NCBI GenBank assembly: GCA_035048485.1
Contig: CM068585.1
Span: 59,151,618-59,215,617, forward strand
Origin: Pteria penguin
Taxonomy: Eukaryota; Mollusca; Bivalvia; Pterioida; Pteriidae
Reading direction: 5' to 3'
DNA: 64,000 bases
The position numbers and the translations under genes were made by a program. The notes under the pieces are model-generated. The model worked only from the letters and a program-made list of their open reading frames with translations. It did no database searches and was not told the DNA's origin. This document shows, one piece after another, positions 15,101-22,074 of the stretch. How positions within the stretch are numbered: the first letter of the stretch is position 1; each line of letters opens with the position of its first letter.

Positions 15101-18100
15101 CTAGTAAGATTAACAAAAGGCAATTGTTTGCACATTATTGAATTTACTTATCGACCCATAACTTTTTAAATTTTGATATTGTTCAGGAAATATTTTGTAT
15201 TTATTTTAACCATACATAGAGGTGCAAAATAAGGCAAAAAATCAGTATTATGATTTTTGCTCAACTGGCCCCATTTTGTAAGTCACTGTCATAATTTACC
15301 TTAATATATACATTTCTGTTTGTACCTTATTTACCGAATACATCAATCACTTCACAGTTCTTTTTTCAATTACTGTCATTAAAAAGGTTGAATTAATAAT
15401 ATATTTCACATTTTTCAAATTTTCAATGATCTGCCAATAGAAGATATGAGAGAGGACTTACTGCATTATCGTTGGAGCATGTTGACAGAAGATGATCATC
15501 AAATGGAGAAAAATCAAAATCAGTTACGAAATCTGAAAATATGCAGTAATTGTCTCATTAATTATTTTCAAAATACATAAGAAACACGAAACACTCAATG
15601 TCCACTAATTTTCGGTCACATGGCCTTTGTTTCCCATTGATGAGGTCGAGTAGCCCAGACTTGTTGTTACTTTGTTTTTTCACATTTCTGATGACGGCAT
15701 CTGCATCGTTCAGAAATTTAGAAAGTTAATGTTCGACAGACCATTTATTTACAATGTAATAATGCAAAAGTGTGCCAACAGATGCAATGATTGACATTCA
15801 GAGATCAGTCAATTAAACTTCAAATTCTTGATGACTTAGAGTTTTTTTCTCTTCATGCTTTAAGGTGTACTAATGAAAATGAAATGTAAATGTCATGTTA
15901 AGACTAAGAAATCACATTCGGTGAGTTGACTGACTTTTATGCTGTGGATGATCAGCTTGGCAACATTGACAGAACTTTCCTGTCCAACCTGTCATGCTGC
16001 CATGTTCATTTGTTGTAAATTGTTTTACTCCACACCCAGACCGTTCCTAGTGCACTGCCACATAATTCTTACCTATGCAACAGCAAGTCTAAATAAGTGA
16101 AGGATCGATGATGTAGCAATGTATACCATGACATGGTCCCTAAGTTAATACTGTCTCATTCGGGGACAGATAGGGAGGAAGGAAACAATAGATAACCTTA
16201 GAAAAACCCTTTTAGACAGCCGACAGACCGAACCCAGGTTATCACAGACCCAGTCTGAATCCTTACCTTACCGGTCAAAACGTCAAAATTCTTCTACCCA
16301 TATATCTCTGTAATATCACTCACCACTATGAGCTAGTAACAAGGGCAGACCACTCTTGATACGTCCTGAGGTACTGACTGGTAATACTCCCAAGTTACCT
16401 CCCCCTGGAAGGAAAGGAAAACATAGTTAAAGGAATGCAGAAAACCAGGAACAATAACAATTACAATATCTTCTACAGAACAGAAGCTTTTACTAGTGGC
16501 TTCTATCTCATACTTATGCATGTAATACATGTTGTATGCATGGTTTTCAAAACTGCGGTATGACATTTGTTGACTGATGCCCAAAACCTTCACCAAACCT
16601 CAAGGAGACCTTGTTTGTTTTGATTGATTGATTGATTGATTTTTGCTTAACGTCATACCACGAATATTTCACGTATATGGTGACGGCATCTGCCTGAAGC
16701 GGGGCATACAAATTTTGACCTTTGCAACGGACCCACCCGAAGCAGTGAGGGATCTTTAACGTGCCATGCATACCACGACACGGGGCCTCGGTTTTTACTG
16801 TCTCATCCGAAAGACATGACACCGGCATGACCAGGGGGGGACTCGAACCCAGGCCTCCTGATCAGGAGTCTGACGTGATACCACTAGGCCATGCCGGCTT
16901 GAGACCTTGTTTGTGTTTGTTAATTGTTTATAGCAAAATCTGTAACATTTGACTGAAATGATGGCAAAACATATTAAACCATGGAGGAAATCACCTTCAG
17001 CAGGTACTAGTATACCGAAAGATTTACAGGAAGGGAATGTACATGATGTTCCTTATTTACTAACTTGCCATGATTATTTCACCGTAATGGTTATGGCCAG
17101 TGTGTAGCAGTATATATGGTTGGTTGGTTGATCTGAGTTTTATGTCCCTTTCAACAACTTTTCAGTCATATTCTGTCACGGAAGCAAAAGGCTACCAACC
17201 TCATAAACATTGTGGTGCATCATCTGAGAACCGAACCCTCATTGTCTGCACTGCTAACTGAGTGCTTAACCACTAAAGCAAGTTTAGCACTAGAGAAAAA
17301 TTGAGTAGACTAAAGACCTTCGAAGGGTACATGCACATTTGCCAACATCCTACTTACACAAAGCAGGATCCTGATATATGAGCGGTAAGAGGCTACGGTG
17401 GGCTCTAATGCGACACTTAAAGAGAAGGTCACCAATGCCCCAGCTGTGGTGTATGTATGAAGTATAACATACCTGCCGAATCCACATTAAACACCATGTA
17501 GCTGCAGCTGGCCTTGACGTGGTTCCCACAGCATTGCATCAAATTCCCAGCATTGATATCGCCTATCCATTCCTAAACATACAAGACTCTGATGATGATG
17601 ATAAATCAATTTCATAATAATAAGAGAATGGCTGCTTGATTGAGTAGTGATTTACCACGCTTTCAACAATTTTTCAGTTACATCGCGACATAGAAGCAGG
17701 AGGTAACCAACCACTTAAACATATAGTGGCGCAATCTGGGAATCGATCCTGGATCATCGGCACTGCAAGCCAAGCATTTAACTTGTACAATAAAAGGTAG
17801 ACCAAATGTATGTAGGATGAAAAGAGTCATACACTCTTAAGACAGAAAAAATGAAAAGGGTCATACACCCTTAAGACTGAAACAATGAAAAGGGTCATAC
17901 ACCCTTAAGACTGAAACAATGTAAAGGGTCATACTTAAGACTGAAACAATGAAAAGGGTCATACACCCTTAAGACTGTAAAAATCAAAAGGGTCGTACAC
18001 CCTTAAGACTGAAAAAAATGAAAACGGTTATACACCCTTTAGACTAAAAAAATTAAAAAAACAAGAGGCCCAAGTGGGCCTATATCGCTCACCTGAGTAC

Positions 18101-21100
18101 CTATATTATCAGTCATGCATGAAGGAAGAATTCATTTATTTTTGCATTAATGTGACTAAGTCAACACAGATGTTGAAAATATGTCAAATTTTATTTCAGG
18201 CTAGAATAAAAAACAACACTTTTTTGCACATCCATTCAGGTGATTTTGATATTAAGCATTTCCTTTGTCTCTGCAAGAAGTCATTCAGGGCAACAAGTTA
18301 GTCATTTTCTTTAGGTGGGGCCTTTTGTTGACTGATTTCAAGTCTGGGTCATGAACAACAATTGTTTCAAATATTGTCCAGATCTAACTTAAAATTGCCT
18401 AATTTCAAATGTTGAGTGTTGAGAAACATCTAAAAACTTATTTAGATGTGTAAAGAAATGAAAAAAAAATTTTGACCACAGCTGGATTTGAACCGCTACT
18501 CTCCATATTTCAATTACCAAGTGGTATATGTACTATTGTGAGAACTGCTTTTTAGACATGGTGGCATTATCTGTTAACCAATTTGGATGAAATTTACCAA
18601 ATTGATAGAGGACTTTTAGTACTTCATGTATTCCATGTTTCATTAAAATCTTTCATGTGGTATAACAGCAGAAGTGAAAAATGTGATTGAATTGTTCCTA
18701 TACACCCTCATTTGGAAGTCTTAAAAAATTCATAGAAAATCCAAAAATTGAGATATTGACAAAATTCTTTCAAAGTAACAATCCTTACCATAATTATGAT
18801 CACAATAGTCCATAAGAAATCATCATTATCAATTAACTAGGAAATATGACACTTTTTTCTGCAATGAATCACCAAGTCCAAAGAAATGTCGAAAAAAATT
18901 CTAAAATTTGATTTTGGAAGGGAACCAAAATGACAATACATCTTCACTCATCCCTCTAGATCATTTCTATGCATTCTGTTTGTCTCTGTATACAGCCGGT
19001 ATGAAAAAGAATATTGTTAAACGAGGGAACTCTTTTGTGACCTACTCTTGACTATGGTGGCGCCACCTGTAAAGAGGTCTGGACGAAAACAACAGAATTT
19101 GAAGAGGATCATAAGTGACTTATTTCTACCAAGATTTATTAAAATCCTTCAAACAGTTTTGTAGAAAAAGCTGAAAATGTGAAAAATGGCCAACCCCCCC
19201 CCTTTTTTTTGGAAGTCTTAAACGTATAATTCCTAATTTCATATGTTGAGTGTTGAGAAACATCTAAAAACTTATTTAGATGTGTAAAAAAAAAAAAAAA
19301 TTTTTTTGACCACAGCTGGATTTGAACCGCTACTCTCCATATTTCAATTACCAAGTGGTATATGTACCATTGTGAGACCTACTTTTAGACATGGTGGCAT
19401 TATCTGTTAACCAATTTGGATGATCCGCACAAAAAACAAAACCTTTGAAAAGGACTATGAGTACTTGCATCCTACCCAGTTTTATCACAATCCTTCAAGT
19501 TGTTCTGTAGATCAAGTTGAAGATATGAAAAATTGTCCCCCCCCCCCCTTTTCTTGGAAGTCTTAAAAAATTCATAAAAAATTCAAAAATCGAGATATTG
19601 AAAAAATTCCTTCACACCAGCATTCCTTACCATAGAAATGATTAAATGAAACCAAATGAATGCATCAATGTTTACTAAAAGAAAATAATAACTCTTTAAT
19701 ACATTAAAATAACAAAGTCCAAAATAAAAATGAAAAAACGTCAAAAATTTGATTTCGGAATGGAACCAAAAATATCAACACTTCTTCCCATATGCCTCTA
19801 TCTCATTCCTATGCAGTCGGTTTGTCGCTGTATGCACCCGATCTGAATAAGAAGTTTGTCAAAGGAGGGTACCCTCTGTGACCTACTTTTGTCTGTGATG
19901 GTGCCACCTGTTCATGGATCCTGACAAAGATGACCACATTTGTCGGGGACCTTGAGTATTTGATGCATGCCAAGTTTCATTGAATTCCAGCAAGTGGTTC
20001 CGAAGAAAAAGTTCAAACTGTGAAATGTTTACACCAATTATCCCACCCCCCCCTTTTTCTTGAAAGTCTTAAAAAATTCATAAAAAATCCAAAACATAAA
20101 ATATTGAAAAATTTTCTTCGCAGTAGTATTTCTTACCATCAAAATGATCAAATTAAACCAAATTAATGCATCAATGTTTACTAAAAGAAAAAAATACCTC
20201 TTTTCTGCATTAAAATTACCAAGTACAAAAAAACGTCAAAAAAACGTCAAAAATTTGATTTCGGAATGGAACCAAAAATAACAACACTTCTTCACTCATC
20301 CCTCTAGATCATTCCTATGCATTTGGTTTGTCTCTGTATGCCCCCGGTCTGAAGAAGAAGTTTGTCAAAGGAGGGTACCCTCTTTGACCTACTTTTGCCT
20401 GTGGTGGCGCCACCTGTTGATGAATCTGGACGAAAAACAACAACACTTGTAGGGGACCATGAGTACTACATGCTTATCAAGTTTCATCAAATTCTGTTCA
20501 GTGGTTCTGGAGAAGAAGTCGAAAATGTGAAAAGTTAACGACGGACGACGGACGACGATTGATCACAATAGCTCACTTGAGCCTTTGGCTCAGGTGAGCT
20601 AAAAAAAACAAACCATACAACCTATCTTAAGACTCAAAAATGATGAAAAGAGAAATACACTCTTAAGACTGAAAAAATGAAAAGGGTCATACACCCTTAA
20701 GACTGAAAAAAAATGAAAAGGGCCATACTTAAGACTGAAAAAATGAAAAGGGTCATACAACATTAAGACTGAAAAAAAAATGAAAGGGGTCATACTAATT
20801 AAGACTGAAAAATTATGAAAAGGGTCATACAACCTTACGAATGAATAAAAATATGGTACCGCTAAAAGATAAGATTACATTCTTTGGACTGCAGATGTCA
20901 AAAAGGGTCATATACACCTAAGACTTCAAAATGATGAAAGGTTTAAGGTGAGACTCTAAAAAGCAAACCAGTATATCTTCTACACATCAGATTCTCATCT
21001 TATCAATCATCACTCTTAATGTGACTTTTCTGCTTACATGTTGAAAACTTGAAGGTATCCAACTCAGCTTGAGAGTTCCTACTTCAAAGAGAACTTAATA

Positions 21101-21644
21101 ATCCTAAAGGGATCAGAGATTTAACTTCCTTAAACTTCACATTTAACTTAAAGGAAGAAATGTCATGGTGCTATTTTCTACACAGAATACAGAACAACTC
21201 TCATGATAACTAGAACAAGTATGTATGCACACTCCAGAGTGCTTGAAAAGTGTTAGTATATACCACATGTACTGTACAGAAATTTTGACTTCATATAGTG
21301 CTATAATTTCTAAAGTTTTAAGTCATGTTGTCATCATTCAGTTGGGCAAATAAATAAATGTCTCAGACTGGACTAATAAGAGTCTAAGTGTGGTCAGTAT
21401 GAAAGTCTGACCAAGAAAAATACTTCTAAAGAATTCTCACCCTCACGCCAGTTGCCTACACTTTGTAACAATTATATTTAAACTCATTTCAAAATTTCAA
21501 TGCATCATGTCAGTTAATTAATTTTTACCTTGTTCAATTATCTGGGAAAAAAAGTCTAAAAATATTCATAATAAAACTTACTTCCTTCTTGACCTGTCTA
21601 GGGGCTGCATTTTTATACTTAGAAGCTTTGAATCTCCATGCCAT
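36..21644 (-). CDS. CORO7: Coronin-7 gene, 19 coding exons, 3' end outside window
   Basis: Coronin-7 is a two-headed (tandem) coronin of the cytosol and Golgi. In other animals it acts in Golgi trafficking and F-actin control (POD-1 in flies); that role is family knowledge. Joined minus-strand exons (high to low coordinate): 21582-21644, 17473-17572, 16324-16404, 15462-15532, 14133-14331, 13549-13670, 12937-13023, 12566-12648, 11768-11822, 10886-10943, 9868-10010, 9346-9432, 7859-8225, 6924-7102, 5190-5298, 3315-3544, 1819-1923, 1001-1086, 36-174. They total 2364 nt, 788 codons, with no stop and matching phases at every GT-AG junction. Residues 1-383 form coronin domain 1, 384-505 a Ser/Thr/Lys-rich linker, and 507-788 most of coronin domain 2. 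About 140 residues, including the expected acidic tail, should lie left of the window (human protein 925 aa). The start ATG follows a 5' UTR acceptor at 21680. Identity is very likely; exon edges were inferred by eye. Confidence 0.95.
175..1000 (-). other. CORO7: CORO7 intron 18
   Basis: AT-rich intron sequence. A 69-codon minus-strand frame at 361-570 has no recognisable motif and no start context, and was not accepted. Nothing else seen. Confidence 0.6.
1001..1086 (-). CDS. CORO7: CORO7 coding exon 18
   Basis: Codons 714-741 plus two bases: EGPGPLGSRGARVCF, then YLLVTGFD, matching the coronin-7 'EGPGP-G-RGAR' and 'L(V/L)(T/S)GFD' motifs. Acceptor TTGCAG, donor GTAAAA. Confidence 0.94.
1198..1329. 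mobile_element. Fold-back MITE-like element (family F1)
   Basis: About 58-base arms form an imperfect inverted repeat: left edge GTTGCCATGC.., right edge ..GGCATGGTAAC, around an 11-base loop near 1260. Each arm carries CAAATTCACC/GGTGGATTTG-like and GTCAGAAAT segments. Half of a related copy lies at 14560-14621 in another CORO7 intron. The size and dispersion fit a short non-autonomous DNA transposon; the superfamily is unknown. Confidence 0.6.
1819..1923 (-). CDS. CORO7: CORO7 coding exon 17
   Basis: Codons 679-713: VFCAAWSPDGKYLSTVCKDG, then KIRVFNPR, a WD40 blade joined in frame to HPDQ of the previous exon. Acceptor TTTCAG, donor GTAAAG. Confidence 0.94.
2550..2630. repeat. Short dispersed repeat family R (copy 1)
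   Basis: Contains GGCCAAGTGACAGAAAATTT, then TGTGGACACTGAGTGTTTCT, then TTACTTATTTACATG. Related copies are at 10509-10665, 15570-15650 and 44905-44985; all share a GGCC-GGTGGCC-type core next to ACTGAGTGTTTCT(T/G)G..TTATTTA. Confidence 0.5.
2841..2968 (-). mobile_element. tRNA-derived SINE, family B, internally deleted
   Basis: Minus orientation. Tail (GGTT)n, then TGTTTTACGTTGCTTTCAAC, body CAGGAGGTTACCAACCTC, head remnant TTAACCACTACACCA. The B-box part of the head is missing compared with the copy at 26505. A 14-bp target duplication (TAATATTCAATGGG) flanks it at 2827-2840 and 2969-2982. Confidence 0.85.
3315..3544 (-). CDS. CORO7: CORO7 coding exon 16
   Basis: Codons 603-678, two WD40 blades: CDDATIWVWDLPDGG and VRFHPLASDVIVSSAYDM..VRIWDL, ending DHPDQ. 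Acceptor TTACAG, donor GTGACA. Confidence 0.94.
3645..3925 (+). mobile_element. tRNA-derived SINE, family A
   Basis: Head GGTGTGACCTAGTAAATGAG (A box) and GGGTTCGATTCCC (B box), body TTCTGTCTTTCTGATGAGAC..GGTAGGCATGGCACGTAAAA, tail GGAGTGACGTAAAACAATAA then CAATCAAT. In CORO7 intron 15. Confidence 0.88.
4311..4790. repeat. Minisatellite, about 31-bp unit
   Basis: About 15 copies of AACTTAGCCTACATAATGGT plus TATTCCTGCTT, with drift. In CORO7 intron 15, directly next to the exon-derived array at 4803. Confidence 0.9.
4803..5220. repeat. CORO7: Minisatellite built from the CORO7 exon 15 donor
   Basis: About 14 units. Outer units are 31 bp and inner units 28 bp. Plus-strand core is TTACATACAAGTCTGTTGTC then ATCAAATC. 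On the gene strand each unit reads GACAACAG..CTTGTA(G/T)GTAAGAT, the same as the last 17 bases of exon 15 plus its donor (exon edge at 5190). The unit nearest the exon is almost identical to it and the distant ones have lost 3 bp. Confidence 0.93.
5190..5298 (-). CDS. CORO7: CORO7 coding exon 15
   Basis: Codons 566-601 plus one base: LNKPGKLPDTDIPVLQH, then VTDYVWDPFNDNRLLV, a WD40 blade of the second head. Donor G|GTAAGAT. The last exon bases and this donor are the founder of the minisatellite at 4803-5189. Confidence 0.93.
5871..6240. mobile_element. Fold-back element with about 100-bp arms
   Basis: The left arm (TTAAAACCATATTTTCATTC, CTTCTCTGTTTGTTCCATT, GTTCTGGTGAACTCTGA) is the inverse of the right arm (TCAGAGTTCACCAGAAC, AATGGGACAAACAGAGAAG, ATATGGTTTAA). 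The middle is unrelated sequence of about 160 bp. In CORO7 intron 14. Confidence 0.8.
6924..7102 (-). CDS. CORO7: CORO7 coding exon 14
   Basis: Completes codon 506 and encodes 507-565: CKFKHLKGV, then RTVPGESDFFAANK, the coronin-7-specific 'PGESD-F-ANK' stretch that starts the second head, ending LLSIFE. Acceptor TTACAG, donor GTGAGA. Confidence 0.93.
7372..7723. mobile_element. MITE-like inverted-repeat element
   Basis: TGCTAGATTCTCATCC on the left pairs with GGATGAGAATCTAGAATT on the right, with GCCATAATAAAAA / TTTTTATTATAGCC at the outer ends. A partial relative (GATGAGAATCTAGCAATTGT, TTATTACGGCC) is at 47880-48013 in DNAJA3 intron 8. Confidence 0.6.
7859..8225 (-). CDS. CORO7: CORO7 coding exon 13 (inter-domain linker)
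   Basis: Codons 384-505 plus one base; the longest exon. It opens RKLTSLNPRRAAAVGKRRG and is then rich in Ser, Thr, Pro, Lys and Glu with no fold recognised, ending KAAAKIFAG. It is the linker between the two coronin heads. In human CORO7 this linker carries ubiquitylated lysines (family knowledge); whether the lysines here do the same cannot be told. Acceptor TTTCAG, donor GTAAGT. Confidence 0.9.
8950..9285. repeat. Dispersed repeat 'GTCCCCCACTTT' family
   Basis: Starts GGTCCCCCACTTTCGGGG and ends TTTAATGTCCCCATGCTTTC, ACGAGAAGCGGGGGG, with ATGAAGG(C)CCTACAT.. repeated inside. Related starts are at 40985 and 41705 in DNAJA3 intron 5. Confidence 0.45.
9346..9432 (-). CDS. CORO7: CORO7 coding exon 12
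   Basis: Codons 355-383: DFHDDLFPDTPSDEP, the coronin 'F-EDL(Y/F)P-T' motif, then LSSQQWFAGQNAQ. This ends the first coronin domain. Acceptor TCAG, donor GTATTA. Confidence 0.93.
9868..10010 (-). CDS. CORO7: CORO7 coding exon 11
   Basis: Codons 308-354. Contains GIGMLPKRAVNVMEGEVDR, the conserved coronin 'G--LPKR---V---EV-R' segment that packs under the propeller, and ends YIVPRK. Acceptor ATTAG, donor GTAAAT. Confidence 0.93.
10509..10665. mobile_element. MITE-like element of family R (copy 2)
   Basis: The most complete copy: GACATAAATAACAAGAAGCA at the left pairs with TGCCTCTTGTTATTTATGTC at the right, with GGCCACCTGGCC inside the left half. About 157 bp in CORO7 intron 10. Confidence 0.6.
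10886..10943 (-). CDS. CORO7: CORO7 coding exon 10
   Basis: Codons 288-306 plus one base. Begins GDSGVMYLEVTDKGPYLTD, completing the GKGD signature. Acceptor CCAG, donor GTGAGT. Confidence 0.92.
11164..11398. repeat. Minisatellite, about 57-bp unit, 4 copies
   Basis: Each unit contains ATAATTCAGTGGGGAGTGAG, then ATTCAC..CCA..C..CCTGTACTGTAC. In CORO7 intron 9. Confidence 0.9.
11418..11560 (+). mobile_element. SINE family A, internally deleted
   Basis: Head GTGTAGCTCAGTGGATGAGG and GGGTTTGAATCCTGCC are followed directly by the tail GTGAAATAATCATGAAATGA; the central body is missing. Confidence 0.7.
11768..11822 (-). CDS. CORO7: CORO7 coding exon 9
   Basis: Codons 270-287, SLIPLYDADTNMLFLAGK, the highly conserved coronin 'P-YD-DT----L-GKGD' signature, interrupted at GK|GD by the intron. 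Acceptor CTCAG, donor GTACAG. Confidence 0.93.
12045..12415. repeat. Minisatellite, about 58-bp unit, 6 diverged copies
   Basis: Units carry CTACTAAAACCCAGACTTAA then CTTAGTGACTACAGTGAAAT; the last two are near identical and earlier ones have drifted. In CORO7 intron 8. Confidence 0.8.
12566..12648 (-). CDS. CORO7: CORO7 coding exon 8
   Basis: Codons 242-268 plus two bases: SRSREAKLWDTRNM, the coronin 'S--R---LWD-R' motif. Donor GTAAG; the exon ends with GG before it, which makes codon 269 glycine. Confidence 0.92.
12937..13023 (-). CDS. CORO7: CORO7 coding exon 7
   Basis: Codons 213-241: EYAGHQNMRDSRALWLG, ending TTGFNM, the coronin blade that has 'TGF' at this place. The acceptor region and the first 24 exon bases are present twice (50-bp tandem duplication, 13000-13099). 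The proximal copy must be the one used, because the distal copy reads into TAA after eight codons. Confidence 0.9.
13000..13099. repeat. CORO7: 50-bp tandem duplication of CORO7 exon 7 acceptor
   Basis: Two identical 50-bp units (13000-13049, 13050-13099). Each holds the acceptor (gene strand CTATTTTTAG) and the first 24 bases of exon 7. The copy farther from the exon body leads into TAA after eight in-frame codons. Confidence 0.95.
13549..13670 (-). CDS. CORO7: CORO7 coding exon 6
   Basis: Codons 173-212, a WD40 blade: HRDQIQSVSWRGDGS, then VVTSCKDKSLRIIDPRSG. Acceptor CTGCAG, donor GTGCAA (acceptable but weak). Confidence 0.92.
14133..14331 (-). CDS. CORO7: CORO7 coding exon 5
   Basis: Codons 106-171 plus one base. 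It opens VKVWLLPEEE (end of one WD40 blade) and continues through VENVLWHPVADGILAIT (next blade) to KVFDVLTQQE. Acceptor CAG, donor GTAAGT. Confidence 0.93.
14560..14621. repeat. Half copy of fold-back element F1
   Basis: Begins GTAACCATGCC and continues through GGCAAATCCC and GTCAGAAAT, matching the outer-to-inner order of one arm of the 1198-1329 element. The second arm is absent. Confidence 0.5.
15462..15532 (-). CDS. CORO7: CORO7 coding exon 4
   Basis: Codons 83-105. It contains VTDFDFSPFDDHLLSTCS, a WD40 blade very like the coronin-7 'TD-FSPFDD-LL-T-S' stretch. Acceptor TTTTCAG, donor GTAAGT. Confidence 0.93.
15570..15650. repeat. Family R (copy 3)
   Basis: ACATAAGAAACACGAAACAC, then CAATGTCCACTAATTTTCGG and TCACATGGCCTTTG, matching the left half of the copy at 10509. 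Confidence 0.45.
16324..16404 (-). CDS. CORO7: CORO7 coding exon 3
   Basis: Completes codon 55 and encodes 56-81, including GGNLGVLPVSTSGR, the 'GGGxxxVLPxxxxGR' coronin motif, ending AHS before the split codon 82. Acceptor CCAG, donor GTGAGT. Confidence 0.92.
16619..16898 (-). mobile_element. SINE family A
   Basis: Minus orientation, beginning with the inverse tail (GATT)n TTTTGCTTAACGTCATACC and ending in the inverse tRNA head with GACTCGAACCCAGG and CCACTAGGCCATGCC. In CORO7 intron 3. Confidence 0.85.
17118..17292 (-). mobile_element. tRNA-derived SINE, family B (diverged)
   Basis: Minus orientation, starting (GGTT)n and ending in the inverse of the head GTGGTTAAGCACT. The body (CTACCAACCTCATAAACATT) and B-box inverse (GAGAACCGAACCC) are clear. 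In CORO7 intron 2. Confidence 0.75.
17473..17572 (-). CDS. CORO7: CORO7 coding exon 2
   Basis: Codons 22-54 plus one base. It begins EWIGDINAGN and contains NHVKASCSYM, the conserved coronin stretch in which NH-K-S-CS precedes the first WD40 blade. Acceptor TTTAG, donor GTATGT. Confidence 0.92.
17636..17790 (-). mobile_element. tRNA-derived SINE, family B (diverged)
   Basis: Minus orientation: CACGCTTTCAACAATTTTTC, AGGAGGTAACCAACCACTTA, then ATCGATCCTGGATCATCGGC. It sits next to the minisatellite at 17815 in CORO7 intron 1. Confidence 0.75.
17815..18058. repeat. Minisatellite, about 33-bp unit (left part)
   Basis: About 7 copies of AAAAGGGTCATACACCCTTA then AGACTGAAA. The array stops at 18058 where a 2.5 kb element begins and resumes at 20605. 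In CORO7 intron 1. Confidence 0.92.
18061..20603. mobile_element. 2.5 kb non-autonomous element, possibly Helitron/Helentron-like
   Basis: Starts ACAAGAGGCCCAAGTGGGCC and ends GAGCCTTTGGCTC (hairpin), then AGGTGAGCTAA. A hairpin followed by CTAA about 7 bases later fits Helitron-type 3' ends (CTRR), but the expected flanking T is not evident. It splits a minisatellite. Inside, a segment with GTTGAGTGTTGAGAAACATC..GGATTTGAACC..ACCAAGTGGTATATGTAC occurs at 18400-18600 and again at 19235-19425, and a GAAGTCTTAAAAAATTCATA segment occurs three times (18715, 19557, 20066). Just before the end is (GGACGAC)n. The first 39 bases occur alone, inverted, at 52795-52833. No protein frame was found. Confidence 0.65.
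20605..20950. repeat. Minisatellite, about 33-bp unit (right part)
   Basis: Continuation of the 17815 array (GAAAAGGGTCATACA..CTTAAGACTGAAAAA) with more drift toward 20950. Confidence 0.9.
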
Positions 21645-21679
21645 AGTCAAATCTACAGTATCTGTGTGTTAATTTTCCT
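21582..21679 (-). CDS. CORO7: CORO7 coding exon 1 with part of 5' UTR
   Basis: Codons 1-21 (21582-21644) start MAWRFKASKYKN, the basic N-terminal signature of coronins. The donor is GTAAGT at 21581-21576. Bases 21645-21679 are 5' UTR. A T-rich tract followed by TAG (AG at 21681-21680) looks like an acceptor, so at least one non-coding exon should lie upstream, between here and about 25 kb. I could not place it. Confidence 0.88.
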
Positions 21680-21807
21680 CTACAAAAAAAAAAAAAGAAT
21701 AACCATAAACATGTTACCAAAATATCTACAATAGCAATCAAATACTTTTAAAACATATTATACATGACATGTGTAAAATTAAAACATCTTTTTCACTCGT
21801 AAGGGAT

Positions 21808-22072
21808 CATGAAGCTGGTATGGCCTAGTGGATAAAGTGCTCGGCTCGTGACTGCCCTGGGCACACCAGTGTTCTGTCTTTCGGATGGGACAGTAAAAAC
21901 CGAGGTCACATGTCCCAGTAGGCTTAGCACGTAAAAGATCCCTCATGCTTCAGGTGGGTGCGTTGCAAAGGTCAAATTTCTATGCTACACATCAGGCAGA
22001 TGACGTCACCATATATGTGAAATAATCATGGAGTGACGTAAAACAATATTCAATCAATCAATCAATCAAGGG
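21808..22072 (+). mobile_element. SINE family A (head partly deleted)
   Basis: A box TGGTATGGCCTAGTGGATAA is present but the B-box part is missing; body and tail (GTGACGTAAAACAATATTCA, then CAAT repeats) are intact. Lies just upstream of the CORO7 5' UTR exon. Confidence 0.8.
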
Positions 22073-22074
22073 AT

